64,000 bases of DNA, taken from Coffea arabica. Its lineage: Eukaryota > Streptophyta > Magnoliopsida > Gentianales > Rubiaceae. The position numbers were made by a program, and so were the translations under genes. The notes under the pieces are model-generated. The model worked only from the letters and a program-made list of their open reading frames with translations. It made no database searches and was not told the DNA's origin. Positions 47,938 through 60,416 of the stretch are shown here, piece after piece. How positions within the stretch are numbered: position 1 is the first letter of the stretch; the number at the start of each line of letters is the position of its first letter. The stretch is from contig NC_092323.1 in NCBI RefSeq assembly GCF_036785885.1, forward strand, positions 20,654,501 to 20,718,500, read 5' to 3'.

Positions 47938-49440
47938 ATCATGAACAGTGGTAATTGTGCATCTACTCCTTTCTTTTGCCTTTTCTATTACTCTTGTTTC
48001 TTTGCTAGAGAGAAATAGCTATCTCATAAACACTGTTCTTCGTTTTCTTTGGGTATTTTGAACCTTCCTTTTCCTCATTTATTTATTGTCTTGGTTCCGA
48101 TTTGCGCTGTGTTGTTGTTACTGTTTCTTGGTGAGCATGTTGATTTTTTACCGCTTGCTTTCTTTTGTTTTCCCCCTAATTGTTCAAACACTTTGCCGTT
48201 GTTGTCATACTGCTTTGTTTTAAATTTCTTCCTTGCTTCTCTACTTTGCTGTGCGCTGGTTCGTCCATTTTTTCTTTTTCCCTGCCCCTACTAAATTTTC
48301 ATCACCGAATCAGCTCCTCTTTTTTTACTGCTCGTTTTTTCCCACCTTGCCTTACTGCCTTTTACTTGCTTGTGGTTTCTTTGATAGCTTCTGCTGTTAT
48401 CCGTTTCTGTGGGATTGGACCTCTTTGTACAAGCAGGTTAGTTACTCTCATTTTGTTCTCTTCTTGTTTTCCTCTTTTATCTGTATTTTATCCTTTAATT
48501 TGTACCTTTTCGATGTGCATTTTCTAATGCATCGTTAGCTAGCTTATACGTTCTATGTACATGTTATTTTATTTAGTAATGCTGTTACGTTGCCAGTGAC
48601 AAAATACTTTTTTCCTGCACTATAATTACCTGCCTGGCTTTTTTGCTCTTATTAAATATGTGTTGTTTGCTCAGTTGTTGGACTATCGACTCATGAACAG
48701 TGGTAATTGTGCATGTACTGTTTTCTTTTCCCTATTCTATTGCTCTTGCTTCTTTGCTTGGAAGAAAGAGCTACCTCATAAGCAGTATTTTTCATTTTCT
48801 TTAGCTCTTTTAAACTTTATTTTCCCTATATATTGCCTTGGTTTTAATTTACACTGGTGTTGTTGTCACTGCTTCCTGGTGAGCATGCTGATTTTTACAA
48901 TTTGCTTTCTTTTGTTCTTTCCTCTACTTGTTCAAATATTTAAGCATTGCTGTCATGCTGCTTTGTTTTAAATTTCTTCCTTGCTTCTCTACTTTGTTGT
49001 GTGCTGGATCGACCATTTTTACTTTTCCCCTGTCCCTGCTAAATTTTTATTGCCAAATCAGCTCTTTTTTTGGCCGCTCTTTTTCCCCCCACCTTTTCTT
49101 ATTGCCTCTTACTTGCTCGTGGTTTCTTTGATAGCTTCTACTGTTATTCGCTTCTGCGGTGTTGGATCTCTTTATACAAGCAGGTTAGTTATTCTCATTT
49201 TGTTCTCGTTTTTTTAACTCTTTCCTCTGCATTTTATCCTTTAATTTGTACCTTTTTTCCATGCATTTTTTGATGCATCATTAGCTGCATGCTGCTCTAA
49301 TTTTACATTTTTTTATCCTTTATGTGACTTTTTTTAACCTTTTGTGATCTCTATCCATTCTATGTCCATGCTATTCTATTTTCCTGGTGCTGTTCCATTG
49401 ATGGTAACAAAATGCCTATTTCCTGCACTATAGTTACCTG
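47938..49440 (+). repeat. Tandem duplication, period ~750 bp
   Basis: TGAACAGTGGTAATTGTGCA occurs at 47942 and 48694. Both copies continue with the same blocks (CTTGGTGAGCATG-like, TTTTAAATTTCTTCCTTGCT, TACAAGCAGGTTAGTTA). Parallel short frames exist in each copy but are T-rich and unlikely to be coding. Confidence 0.88.
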
Positions 49441-49631
49441 CCTGACTTTTTTGTTCTTGTTACATTTTTGTTGTTTACTCAGTTGTTGACTATTTACTCC
49501 TTTACCTCTGCTTTTTTTTTTGCTCGCTCTGTTTTCTGTCATTTTTGGTTTACGTTTTTTTTTTTGCTGAGTTAGATCTTCCTTTCTTTATATAGCCCTT
49601 TGGCATTTTTAGAACTCTTAGTGAAACTCAA

Positions 49632-52600
49632 ATGGATAGAAATGCCGCTCGCCGCAAAAAGTATGCAGAAATGCCACCATTGAAAAAAAAACAACTTCTG
49701 CAACGACGAAGAGAAAATAGATCTGCCAAGAAAAAAGATGCACATTTACTGCCACGTATTCGCAAGGTTCCTCTGGGTTATATAGAATCAGGTGTTTGTT
49801 TCCCTGATTCGCATCCTGAAAAATTCGATGGTGCGAATGACCCTTCTATGCATAGTGAAATCTTAGGAAGCAAAGCATTGAAGAGCGATCATGACAATGC
49901 TGTTACTGAGGCATTGCAATATATGTCCTCTCGCGAGTCTGCTTCTTTTGTTCCTCGTGTTCATTTTGTTTCTACTACTCAAATAGCAAACGACATGCCG
50001 AATGCAAGTGTTCTTGCAGGTATAGTTGGTGATGTCCTTCTTCCTTCTTATTCAGTGGGTGTTTTTTTAAATCACCTTCACTCCCCTACCTACTGGTTCC
50101 TGTGTTAGCATTTCAATTCTTTGTAAATGGGTGCATCTTCGTTTGCAATCTGCAGAGTCTCCGCTTGCTGCTAAGGCTGATCTTACGAACTGCAAAGGAA
50201 AATTCCTTCCAGAAAAAAAAAATTTTGACCCTTTCTTCTCCTTTTGTTGAATCTGATTTCTGCCTGCCTAGGAGAAAAATTAGTAACTCTGTGCCTGTGG
50301 CGTTACATGAACGATCAAGCAATTGCTTTGCTCGTTCTCGTAGCGTTATCCAAGATGTTAACTCTGCCAAAGAGGATTTGCTTATGAACAGTCTTTTTGA
50401 AAATTCAATAGAATACTGCTCTTCTGACCATGTTTCTGTGAACTCTGAAAAAAATTATCCCCTCAGAACTACTGTTCATGCGGATCCATTTCTACAACAA
50501 AAAAATTCATCTGTTGAGAAGCAAACTTTTATGCTTAGATCTGCTTGCTCTGTTCCTGTGATGTCCATTGACAGGACCATCGGTTCTTCTCATCTTTTTG
50601 AAAACGTTATTAACTATTCTCCTTTGGCCAAAGTTTATATACAATCTGGTCAACCGCAGTTTCCTTCTGCATATGAGCAACAAAAACTTCATTTTGAAAA
50701 AAATGTATCATCCTCTGAGAACCCAGCTTTCGAACTAGCTTCTGCATCTGGAGGTATATTTTTTAGCCAACAGCTGTTTCCAATGCAATCTTACTGACTA
50801 TTCTTTTCTTCCTACCACATCTTAATTATGTTCATTGAAACGACACTATCCTATTTTGGTTAGCTTATTTCTTTATACGATTGCAGAAACCACCTCTGTT
50901 CAGGTCAGCTGCCCTACCGATTCTATTGAAAAAAATGATTCTGCCGTGACTGCAACAGAAAATGCACAATTTTCTACCTTCTCATCTAAAACACAGCCTT
51001 TTACTCGGGAACGTTCTTCTCGTCGTCGTGTGAGGAAGCAGACTCCGGGTTAACATTTTATTTCTCAATAACTATTTAGATGCCATTGCTATATAGCCTA
51101 ATAGAGGCACAACTTAGTCCGCTTCTCACCCGTAGTTTTAAAATAAATGCAGCTGCACCTAAAAGGGGAAGGCAGCAACGCATTTTTCCAATCACTGAAA
51201 TCCCGCAAGAAGCTTTGATTCTTCCAGACGCTCCTGATTGTGAGCACTGTGGAGCCAAGAGGTTCCATTTAGAACCTCCTAACTTTTGCTGCTCTGGAGG
51301 AGAGATTTCTATTGTGGCTCCATCTATGCCTTATGATCTTAAACGCCTATTCATCGAAAATGATGAGGAAAGCGCTCATTTTAGAAATAATGTTAGGACC
51401 TATAATAACAACTTGGGCTTCACATCCTTCGCTGCAAGATATGATCCAGAGCTGACCAAGAACACAAAAGGTGTTTACACTTTCCGGGTTCAAGGTCAGG
51501 TCTACCATTTTCTTAATAGTTTACTACAGTCAAGCGAAAAACCTTCTGGAATTCAGTTTTACTTTTTTGATTCTGATGAAGAATTAGCAAAAAGGGTTGG
51601 AAGTTCTGATAAGTTGCATGGAAGCATTTTAAAATTACTTATGCGTATCCTGTCGAACAATCCTTATGCCAAATTCTTTAAGAATCTCAGAAATGTCCCA
51701 AACATTGACAACTATAGGATTGTTTTGAACTGCTATCCTAGTTTGGACCAGCGCGTCTATAACCTACCTACAGCCTCTCAAGTTGCTGCCATCTGGACTG
51801 AGGATGATGATGAATCAGCGGATAGGAATGTCCATATTCAAGTTTATACTCACTCTAATACCAGCCATAGAATTAAGCATTACTATGGCTGTTATGATCC
51901 TTTACAATACCCTATTCTCTTTCCTCAAGGTGAATGTGGATGGCACCATGGTGTTAAGAAACTTCACAAGAGGAAGAGAAATGCAGATTCTTGTGAGGCT
52001 GATTTCAGCATTGATCCTTCCACTGTTGATGATCCTTCACTTTTACTAGATTTGGAACGTAGAGGCAAGTGTTTTTCTTGCTGTCTTTGACTATTAGAAG
52101 CAAGCATCATAAACTGTATCGACATTAGTTTGACCTTTTTAATTTGTTCTTTATAGCTGTTGACCATGGAAAGAGTGAAGAGGACACTGTATCGGCAAGA
52201 GAGTATTATTGTTATAGGTTTCAAATAAGGGAGAACGATGAGTCGATGTTGCTCCACTGTCTCAGACTTCTACAACAATTTTCAGTTGATTCCTATGTGA
52301 AGATAGAAACTTCTAGGCTGGACTTTCATAGACACCGACAAAATGTGGTTAGATCGGAAATTCTTCAAGAGGTATTGGACAGTGTCTCTCTAGGCCAGGC
52401 TGAAGGTTCTAAAGTTGGACGTAGGATAGTGCTACCTGCTTCTTTTATTGGTGGTCCTAGGAACATGAGGCGCCGCTATCTTGATGCAATGGCACTCGTA
52501 CAAAAGTACGAAAAATCAGACATTTTCCTTACCATGACCTGCAATCCGGCATGGAAAGAAATTCAGTGCAACCTGAAGTATCATGAAAAGCCTCAGGATA

Positions 52601-55573
52601 GGCCTGATCTTTTAGCTAGAATTTTTAGAGCTAAATTCGAAATGTTTAAGCATGAACTCTTGAATAGATAGATTTTTGGTGAAATAGCAGCCTGCGTGTA
52701 TGTCATTGAATTTCAAAAGCGGGGATTTTCACATGCTCATTTGTTACTCATTTTAAAGCCTCAATTTAAGTTGCTCAATCCGGAATCTTATGACAAGGTA
52801 GTCTGCGCTGAATTACCTGATCAGCTTCAATATCCTCACCTCTATTCTCTTGTTGTAAAACATATGCTCTACGGTCCCTGTGGCAATATGGATAAAAGTT
52901 GCCCTTGTATGAAAGATGGTTCTTGCAAGAGTCACTATCCAAAAATTTCTGCCCCCATACAACCCATGGTGAAGATAGCTATCCATATTATAGAAGAATG
53001 GGTGATGGCAAGAAAGTGAAAGTTCGCAGATTCACTCTTGATAACAGGTGGGTTGTGCCTTACAATCCCTATCTCCTTGCTTTGTTCGATTGTCACATGA
53101 ACGTGGAGATTTGTTCTACCATTAAATTGGTCAAGTACTTGTATAAATATGTGTTCAAGGGGCATGATCTGGTTTGCTTTAGAATTATGACAGATGATAG
53201 TCCTACTGATACTGATGAGATTAAAGAATTCCAAAAGGGTCGATACATCTCGCCTCCGGAAGCATTTTGGCGCATCTATGAGTTCCGTTTAAACGAGATG
53301 ACCCCATCTGTTTATACTCTCCAGGTTCATCTTCCAAATCAGCAGCTTGTTTCTTTCTCGAAGAACTCGGACTTGCTACAATTGTTAGCTAAAGTAGATT
53401 TTTCTAAAACCATGCTGACTGAGTTCTTCAAAATGAATGCGACCAACGCAGCTGCTGAGAGTCTCAAATGTTTTTATAAAGATTTTCCTCAGCATTTCGT
53501 TTGGTCTTCTAAGTATAGACACTGGACAGAAAGAAAGCGTCGAAAGGTGATAGGTAGACTCGTCAGTGTTAATCCACGAGAGGAAGAAAGGTACTATCTG
53601 AGGCTGCTCTTAAATCATATTCCAGCACCGATATCATTCGATGATCTCTTGACTGTTAATGCTAAAAAAATGAACTCGTTTAGAGAGGCTGCTTTGGCAC
53701 TTGGGTTGCTGCAATCTGATACGTACATAGAAGAAACGCTTGAGGAAGCTGCTGCATTTCAAATGCCATCTTCACTCAGATTATTATTTGCAACTCTTCT
53801 TGTCTATTGTTCTCCAACTGATCCAACGATGTTATGGAGAAAATTTGAATTGGACTTTACTAGAGATTATGAACGGCATAAACAATATCATGCCTACTCT
53901 CCCGCTCAAATTAGGGGATTGGTTCTAGCTGATATTAACAAATCCCTTCATCAGATGGGTACATCCATTGCTGCCTATCAGTTGCCATTAGATGACCTTG
54001 TTAGTGTGGATCATGTTCATTTGACAAAGGAGATAGAAGCTGAAAAAAACATAGACATACCGCCGGAAGATCTATTGATGTCTTTGAGACTAAATGCCCA
54101 GCAAAAGTATGCTTATGACACCATCTTACAGGCATGCTTTGCTTCCCAAGGGCATTCATTTTTTATTGATGGTCCTGGTGGTATCGGCAAAACCTTTTTA
54201 TACCGGTCGCTGCTTGCTACTTTGAGGTCACAAGGTTATATAGCCATTGCAGTAGCAACCTCTGGAATTGCAGCGTCTATCCTGCCTGGAGGAAGAACTG
54301 AACACTCAAGGTTCAAGATACCTCTTGACTTCTCAAAGAACAGAACCTGCCAGCTTAGCAAACAAGGCAGTGTTGCAAGGTTGCTCTCGGAGTCAAAACT
54401 GATCTTGTGGGATGAGGCTTCCATGGCAAAACGAGAAACTATTGAGGCATTTGATGATTTGCTTAGAGATGTCATGGAATCTGAACTGCCTTTTGGGGGT
54501 AAGGTTGTTGTGTTTGGTGGGGATTTTCGTCAGACGCTGCCTGTTATTAAGCAAGCAACAAAGGAAATCCTTTTGCAGTCGTGTTTTCTCAATTCTCCAT
54601 TGTGGTATAAACTTCATAAACTGAAGTTGATAGAAAACATGCGAGCTATATTAGATCCTCAGTTCTCCGAATTCTTGTTAAGAGTTGGCGAAGGGCGTGA
54701 ACTTGTGGACTTCAACGGTGAAATAACTTTGCCTAGAGATTTAGTCATTCCTTATTACGATAAAGAAGAGTCCTTAAACAGGTTACATTACTTAAAAAAT
54801 TCTGGTCTATCTATCTACTCTTTAGTATATACAGCTTCTAATTAAACTTCTTTATTAACAGGTTACTACAATCCATATTCCCAGATTTAACTCTCTATTC
54901 CCTGGATCCATATAGGATGATTAACAGGTGTATTCTTACCCCTAAAAATAGCTCGGTTGATGAGCTAAATGATATACTAATTAAAAGGTTCCCTGGAGAG
55001 CTTCACACTTTCATTAGCTCTGACAAAACTGTTGACCAGCGGCACCAGGGGGATTATGAAGATTTTCTTAATTCTCAGAATCCAAAAGGCCTTCCTCCTC
55101 ACAGGTTAATGTTAAAAGAACATTGACCGATCATACTAATAAGGAATCTAAATCCTGTTGAAGGCCTGTGGAATGGCACAAGGCTTATATGTAGAGAGCT
55201 TGGCCGGCATACTATCTCCGCTGAAATTGTCTTCGGTCAGCATAAAGGAAAGAGGGTTCTCATTCCAAAGATACCCTTACAAACTCCCGACAACCAAAAG
55301 AATTCTATTGCATTTATAAGAACTCAGTTTCCTATTCGACTCTGTTTTGCACTGACCATTAATAAATCTCAGGGAAAAACTCTCGATTACGTTGGCATTT
55401 ACTTGAGAGAACCTGTCTTTTCTCATGGACAGTTATATGTAGCCTTGTCCAGAGTTAGAACTTCAACTGAGCTGAAAATACTTATTGTACCAGGAACTTT
55501 TGATAGTATAAAAATGGACTGCAAAACTAGAAATGTTGTGTTCGGTGAAATTTTTGAATTGAGCCAGCAGTAG
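49632..55573 (+). pseudogene. Helitron Rep/helicase (HUH endonuclease plus Pif1-like helicase)
   Basis: Suggested exons: 49632-50019, 50156-50753, 50887-51048, 51153-52064, 52157-54781, 54862-55573. The N-terminal part (exons 1-3) is polar and Ser-rich. Exon 4 holds the Helitron N-terminal zinc region (CEHCGAKRF...CCSGG) and the start of the Helitron_like_N fold (PLQYPILFPQGECGWH). Exon 5 holds Rep: FLTMTCNPAW, the HUH motif (SHAHLL, His at 52732 and 52738) and the two-tyrosine motif KYLYKYVFKG (Tyr at 53136 and 53148). It then holds the helicase with GPGGIGKT (54171-54194), LILWDEASMA and VVFGGDFRQTLPVI; exon 6 has INKSQGKTL and GQLYVALSRVR. The protein nicks and unwinds DNA for rolling-circle transposition. 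Lesions: a phase clash at an A10 run (50213-50222), TAG at 52669, a one-base frame change at the A run 52941-52945, and TGA at 55124. Confidence 0.92.
52065..52156 (+). other. Probable GC-AG intron in the rep/helicase gene
   Basis: The exon ends AGAG and is followed by GCAAGT, the usual form of a GC donor. The acceptor is TTTATAG before CTGTTGACC. Joining the two sides keeps phase. No better GT donor is nearby, and the flanking protein parts are normally contiguous in the family. Confidence 0.7.
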
Positions 55574-55687
55574 AGTTTTCTTATAGCCAGGTATACTTGT
55601 ACCAGTCCATGCTGTGTTTACTTATTGCTAAAGTCTTGTGTATACCCAAGCTTGTACATTATAATCATTTTTCCTTTTTTTACAGGA

Positions 55688-57982
55688 ATGTCTAACCTCT
55701 TGCCAATTGGAGAAATCGTGCCTGATATGAAAAACTGGTCCTGTGTGATCACGGTCCAAGAAAAGCAACAGGTCACAGATTCGTTGGGAACACCAACCAA
55801 AAAGCAAAAGTTTGTCTTCTATGATTCAGAGGTTACATTTTTAAACCTGAAATGGCCATTAATAATTTGAACTCTTTCTTTGTTTGTCCATCATAATTCT
55901 TATGTGTACTTTTTTTTTGCTTTCTGATAGGGCTCTAAAGTTGAAGGGATAATCTTCAATGCTGATATTCCAAGGATGAGTCCTATGTTGCAGGTTTATA
56001 AAAGATATAAGATTTCAAATGCTGATGTGAGGACTATTCCGCCAAAGTTTCAAAGTGCTGGATTAATCAAACAGTGGGTGATCACTTCAAAAACTGTCAT
56101 TGAAGAGGTTGATGGCAATGAAGACATTATGCCTGTTAAATTTGCGTTCACTGACTTTGCTGATTTAGCTGAATACATGGATGATAGAAACAAGTCCGTT
56201 GGTGAGTATGTAAACAGTCTATCATTCATATTTTTGTCACACAATCGTTCTTATCTCAGCCTGTCTTCTTTCCCCTTGCAGATGTGCTCGGAGTGGTGAT
56301 TAGTTCATTGGCCATGAAGACAATCACTAGAAACTCCGGACAGTCAAATGTTCAGAAATTTGTCCTCCTAAATGAAGAGTACGCAATCTTTTTATCATTG
56401 TTCACGCTCTTTTACTGGCCTTATCGCATTTTTCCTATAACTTTGAAACATTTTTGTCCTGTCTTTTATGCCAACGTTAGGTCTCAAACTGTCCTGCTAT
56501 CCTTATGGGATGATTTTCTGAACAATGAAGGCCGGATTCTGTTGAATAACATGCACAGCTATCCTGTTATCATTGGTTGAAGACTGAAAGTTAACAACTA
56601 CAATGGTCTGTTAACATGCTTTTTTTTTTGTATTACAGCCTTTATTTGTATATCAAGGTTCTCAGACATAGCTCAGCGTTCATTCTGTTGTTTATTCGGC
56701 AGGTGTTTCTCTCTCAACCTGGTTCGATTCTGCATTGCTTGTTGATCCACCAATACAGGATGCGAGACAGCTCAAGAATTGGTGCAATGGCATTAACTAA
56801 CATTTTTTTTGTGCACCTCGGTGTCACTTATATCGTTCTTCCCCATATTTCACTTACATCATCTTTTTCCTTGTAGGGCAATGAGAAATGCTAAGTCAAT
56901 TGCAGGAATCATTGATGCAAAAAGTTACATTAAATACAATCCTGCACTTTCTTTAAAGAGAGACCAGAAAACTACTCTAATTTGCAATGTTACCGCATCA
57001 CAGAAGGTGATCAGATGATATTCTGTTATGTTATTTTACAGCTTCGTACCTATTCAGATTTCCATCTAATAAATGTCTTTCTTTTTAGACTGCCTGGGTC
57101 AAGGCAAAACTCTCTTTTGAACAGATCTTCCAGAAATATTGGTATATGAGCTGTGCAAAGTGTTATCGAGCTACTGCAGCGGACTATGGAATGGAGTTTA
57201 CTTGTAATTCGTGCAAAGAGAAGGGCCCTGCTATGCCTAGGTCCTATATTACTACATCATTAACTTTAATTTAGCTGCTTAATTCCTCTTAATATTAATG
57301 TTATACAGTGTATCGCCTAAGCACTTGTATACTTATATTTTAGGTGCCGCTTTGACGTTGATTTGATCGATGACAGTGGAGTTATACCTGCTTCTATCTT
57401 TGGAGATCTAGCAGAAAAAATTCTCACCTTCACTGCCCTTGAAGCAATGGACCACTTTAATCAGGTTATTTTAATCGGTCAGATTTAATAATAAGTGCAG
57501 TATTTCCTTCTCACTCTTATATCTTTTGTGCTTCATCCAGAATCTTGAGCTGCCACTTCAGTTTGTCCACGAACAGCTTAAAACAAAGACATTTCTGGTT
57601 CACATTAAACCAGTCCAAACACAGCTCGCTGATGCCAGACAGCGGTATACGATTTTATATTGCTCTGAACTTGAACCAAAAAATGAGTCATGCTCAACTA
57701 ACACATGAACCAGAATCTGTCTCTCTTTCATGTGACCAGCAGGCTGAAAATGAGCAGCTATTGACAGCAGGTTCGTGAATATACCTGGAGTAGTGATACA
57801 TCCCTATGTTTTCTTTCAATGAACTATTAACTTAATTGAATGTTGCACTCACAGGACATGGTGGTTCTAGCTCGAAAGTGCGTCTTTGCCTCAGTCAAAA
57901 GTTTGATGAAACAGAAACTGTCAGCACCAATGACTTTGATAGTCCACATGCTGACTCCAAGAAGAAAGCAAAATTAGGCTAA
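55688..57982 (+). pseudogene. RPA70-like single-strand DNA-binding protein of the Helitron
   Basis: Ten exons with clean GT-AG borders can be followed: 55688-55831, 55931-56201, 56282-56378, 56481-56605, 56703-56781, 56877-57006, 57089-57240, 57344-57464, one from 57541, and the last from about 57856. The first exons give an N-terminal OB fold (GEIVPDMKNWSCVITVQEK, VFYDSE). The middle ones give a second OB fold (DVLGVVISSL, LLSLWDDF, GVSLSTWFDSALLVDPP). Exons 7-9 give the C-terminal RPA fold with a zinc ribbon (C-x2-C at SCAKC, C-x2-C at TCNSC) and RCRFDVDLIDDSG. The ending KKKAKLG resembles a nuclear signal. Plant Helitrons often carry such a gene next to rep/helicase, presumably to coat the displaced strand. 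A TGA at 56578-56580 and a frame problem after 57700 mark decay. Confidence 0.9.
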
Positions 57983-59195
57983 ATTGTTGTCACTGCCTTT
58001 TGCATTGCTTGAGCATTAATATTTTTTGGGGTTCTGTAATCTGCACTCCTATGCTTAGACCGATTGTTAACGTTTTTTTGCAAATACTGCTCGTCCATTC
58101 ACAATTCCCTGGATTTTGTGCATGGTTACCTACTAAACTTCTTTTTGTCATGCCCATTGAACTTTGATTAAGGCACCTGTATCAGAGTTCTTGCCAGGCT
58201 TTCAAAGATTAGCTGAAATCCTACAACGTTGGTGAGCATAAGGATTTTCACAGATATCTTTGGATTCCTGACGATGAACTCCCTTTGTGTAAAACTGATA
58301 GCTTTATAAGCTATACAATATAGGCTTCCTTTCCATCTGTTTATAGTTTTTTAAAATTACAATTGCTGCTATCAATTTCTAACATGTTGGACTATCTGCT
58401 CCTGCTACATATTTAGTTCCTGCTACTTATATGTTGGACTATCTGCTCTACTTAGCATGTTGAGTACACGTTGAATTATAATTTTTCCTTCAAACCATTA
58501 AAGCATTGCAGATGCATTACTTTCCATGCTATCAATTGACAACTCCCACTTCATATTTTGCAGAACTAGCAGCTTTATAATCTATATAATTTGGGATTCA
58601 TTTCCGTTTCTTTATATTTTGTCCAGTGGAGTTATTATTATGCATTTGCAGCCTCCAGCTTTGTACGAATGCATTTATTGCGAATGGCAACATTTTTTAC
58701 AAATAAAACTTATATATTCAGGTCCATTAAAGCATTACAGGCCATTAAAGCATTGCAGGGTGAATTATGATCTTGCCTTCAGGCCATTAGAGCATTACAA
58801 ATGCATCCTTATCACATGCAGTCGGTTGACAACTCACACTTAAATGTTTCACATTGAATTGTCTTTTCTATTCATTGGTCCTTACCTTCCTCTGCAACTA
58901 ATTCAATTGTGATAGGAAAAGACTTGCACTTAGCATTAACAGTAATGAACAGTATACTCTTTTTACATTGATCCTTTCTTTATATATATGCTCTTTGCCG
59001 TTTACAAAATCATCCATAACAACTCTTAACCATACATTTGCACTACTGCTTTTTCTGCCTAAGAACTTGTCAGCAGGTGAGTTGCTCTACAATGTATTTG
59101 TAATCCTTATCATATGATATAGCCTTGTACTCGCATGTTCTATTAGTAGACCACTTGTCTGATTTTCCAGCATCAAATTTCCTCCTGATAGTTCA
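57983..59195. other. Helitron segment between RPA and B3 genes, with small repeats
   Basis: No gene. CCATTAAAGCATTGCAG or close variants occur four times (58495, 58724, 58741, 58784). A ~265-bp offset duplication links 58304-58350 with 58568-58615 (AGCTTTATAA, CTATA-AAT). TGTTGGACTATCTGCTC occurs at 58386 and 58433. Confidence 0.6.
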
Positions 59196-60248
59196 ATGGC
59201 AGAAAGAATCTTAACATCTCCAACAAATTTTCAGCCGACAAATAGCTGCTTATCAGCTTGCTGTTTTCTAATAAAATGCATCCACAGAGGACAGGTTAAC
59301 TTTTACCTTCTTCACTTACATTGTAGCATTTAGTGTTAAATAGCATGGTATTCTTTGACAATATTTTCCTACTGCATTTCTTGAAGGTATTACCTGCTCA
59401 GTTTGAATCATTATTTCATCAACACCACAGCAATAGAATTATTCTGAGGTTTGGACTGCGGCAATGGCCTATCACAGTCACGGCTGGGATGCTTTTTGTG
59501 AACACAATATTGTCAAAAGGCATGACACGCTATTACTTCGACATAGCGGGAATCTGATATTCGATGTCATTCACTTTTGTGAACTACAGAAACAAGTTCT
59601 TTTGCCTTGGACCGTTCCCCTGCCAGACCTGTTGCACATGAATGCTGTTGCATCAAGAGATAAACATACCATTGTATCTATCTCGCATCCTCATCTATAT
59701 CATATATTATTTTTAATGTAATACATAGTCACTAATTACAGATGATATCCAAATAGCCGCTGGACAACAAGAAGTTGCTTCCTCACTAAGGCCAAATTTC
59801 TGTCAAGATCTATCTGATTCGGTTTGCTTTTATCAAGTCTTTAACTCGGCGACTCCAAACAGTTTGGTAAGCTATTCTATGCTTACCTGCATTTTCTTTT
59901 TCATCTCAACTTTCTCACAAGCAATTGTCTTTTCTTTCTGTATATCTTCTAATCTACACCTCTTGATGATAGAAAATTCCACACTTTATTGATCACTTCA
60001 TCAATGGTATCAAGACTCCCACGTTACTTATCAACACTGGACACAGAAGTACTCAAGTTGGTGTAAAGCATAAACGCCTTCACCGAAACTGGAGAGATTT
60101 CGTTCTTCAACATGAATTGCAGCACAATGAAACTCTTGTCTTTATTCCGGAATCTGAAAATATATTCACAGTTTTGATCTTTGATGATACTGGAGTTGAG
60201 AAACTTTTTCCTTGGTTTCACACATTCAATGTTTATTCGGATGCTTAA
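59196..60248 (+). pseudogene. Two-domain B3 (REM-like) DNA-binding protein inside the Helitron
   Basis: Suggested exons: 59196-59294 (33 codons from ATG, ends in-frame), 59387 to about 59600, 59742-59876, 59973-60248 (stop TAA 60246-60248). The first B3 domain spans exons 1-2: FLIKCIHRGQ, VLPAQFESLFHQH, IILRFGLRQWPI, then SHGWDAFCEHN, DTLLLRHSGNLIFDVIHF. A frame change and short deletion lie near 59470-59479, between WPI and HGWD. Exon 3 is a polar linker. The second B3 domain is in exon 4: KIPHFIDHFINGI, RLHRNWRDFVLQHELQHNETLVFIP, FTVLIFDDTG. B3 domains bind DNA in plant transcription factors, and tandem domains of this kind are typical of the REM group. It lies between the RPA gene and the Helitron 3' hairpin, on the same strand, so it is most simply cargo of the Helitron. 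Strictly host-derived versus long-resident is not decidable here. Confidence 0.8.
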
Positions 60249-60416
60249 TAAATTTACCTGAACCATGCAGTGTAATTTACCCATCAATTGAATACATTAC
60301 TGGTAGTTTTCACTCCTTCCTAACTAAATAATCTACATTACTTCTTCTTTGAATTAACTAATTTTACAAAATTTATTATTCAGCTGGGCATTACTGGGCA
60401 TCATTACATTCACCCC

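Noticed and set aside
48049..49273. Several overlapping hydrophobic frames (for example 48180-48527 and 48233-48538)
   Set aside because: T-rich non-coding leader of the Helitron; the Phe/Leu/Cys-rich peptides are typical of such sequence, and the pairs arise from the ~750-bp duplication.
54782..54861. Stop codon TAA near 54843 as a further lesion in the helicase
   Set aside because: A phase-keeping GT-AG intron of 80 bases (54782-54861) removes it and restores the expected order of helicase motifs.
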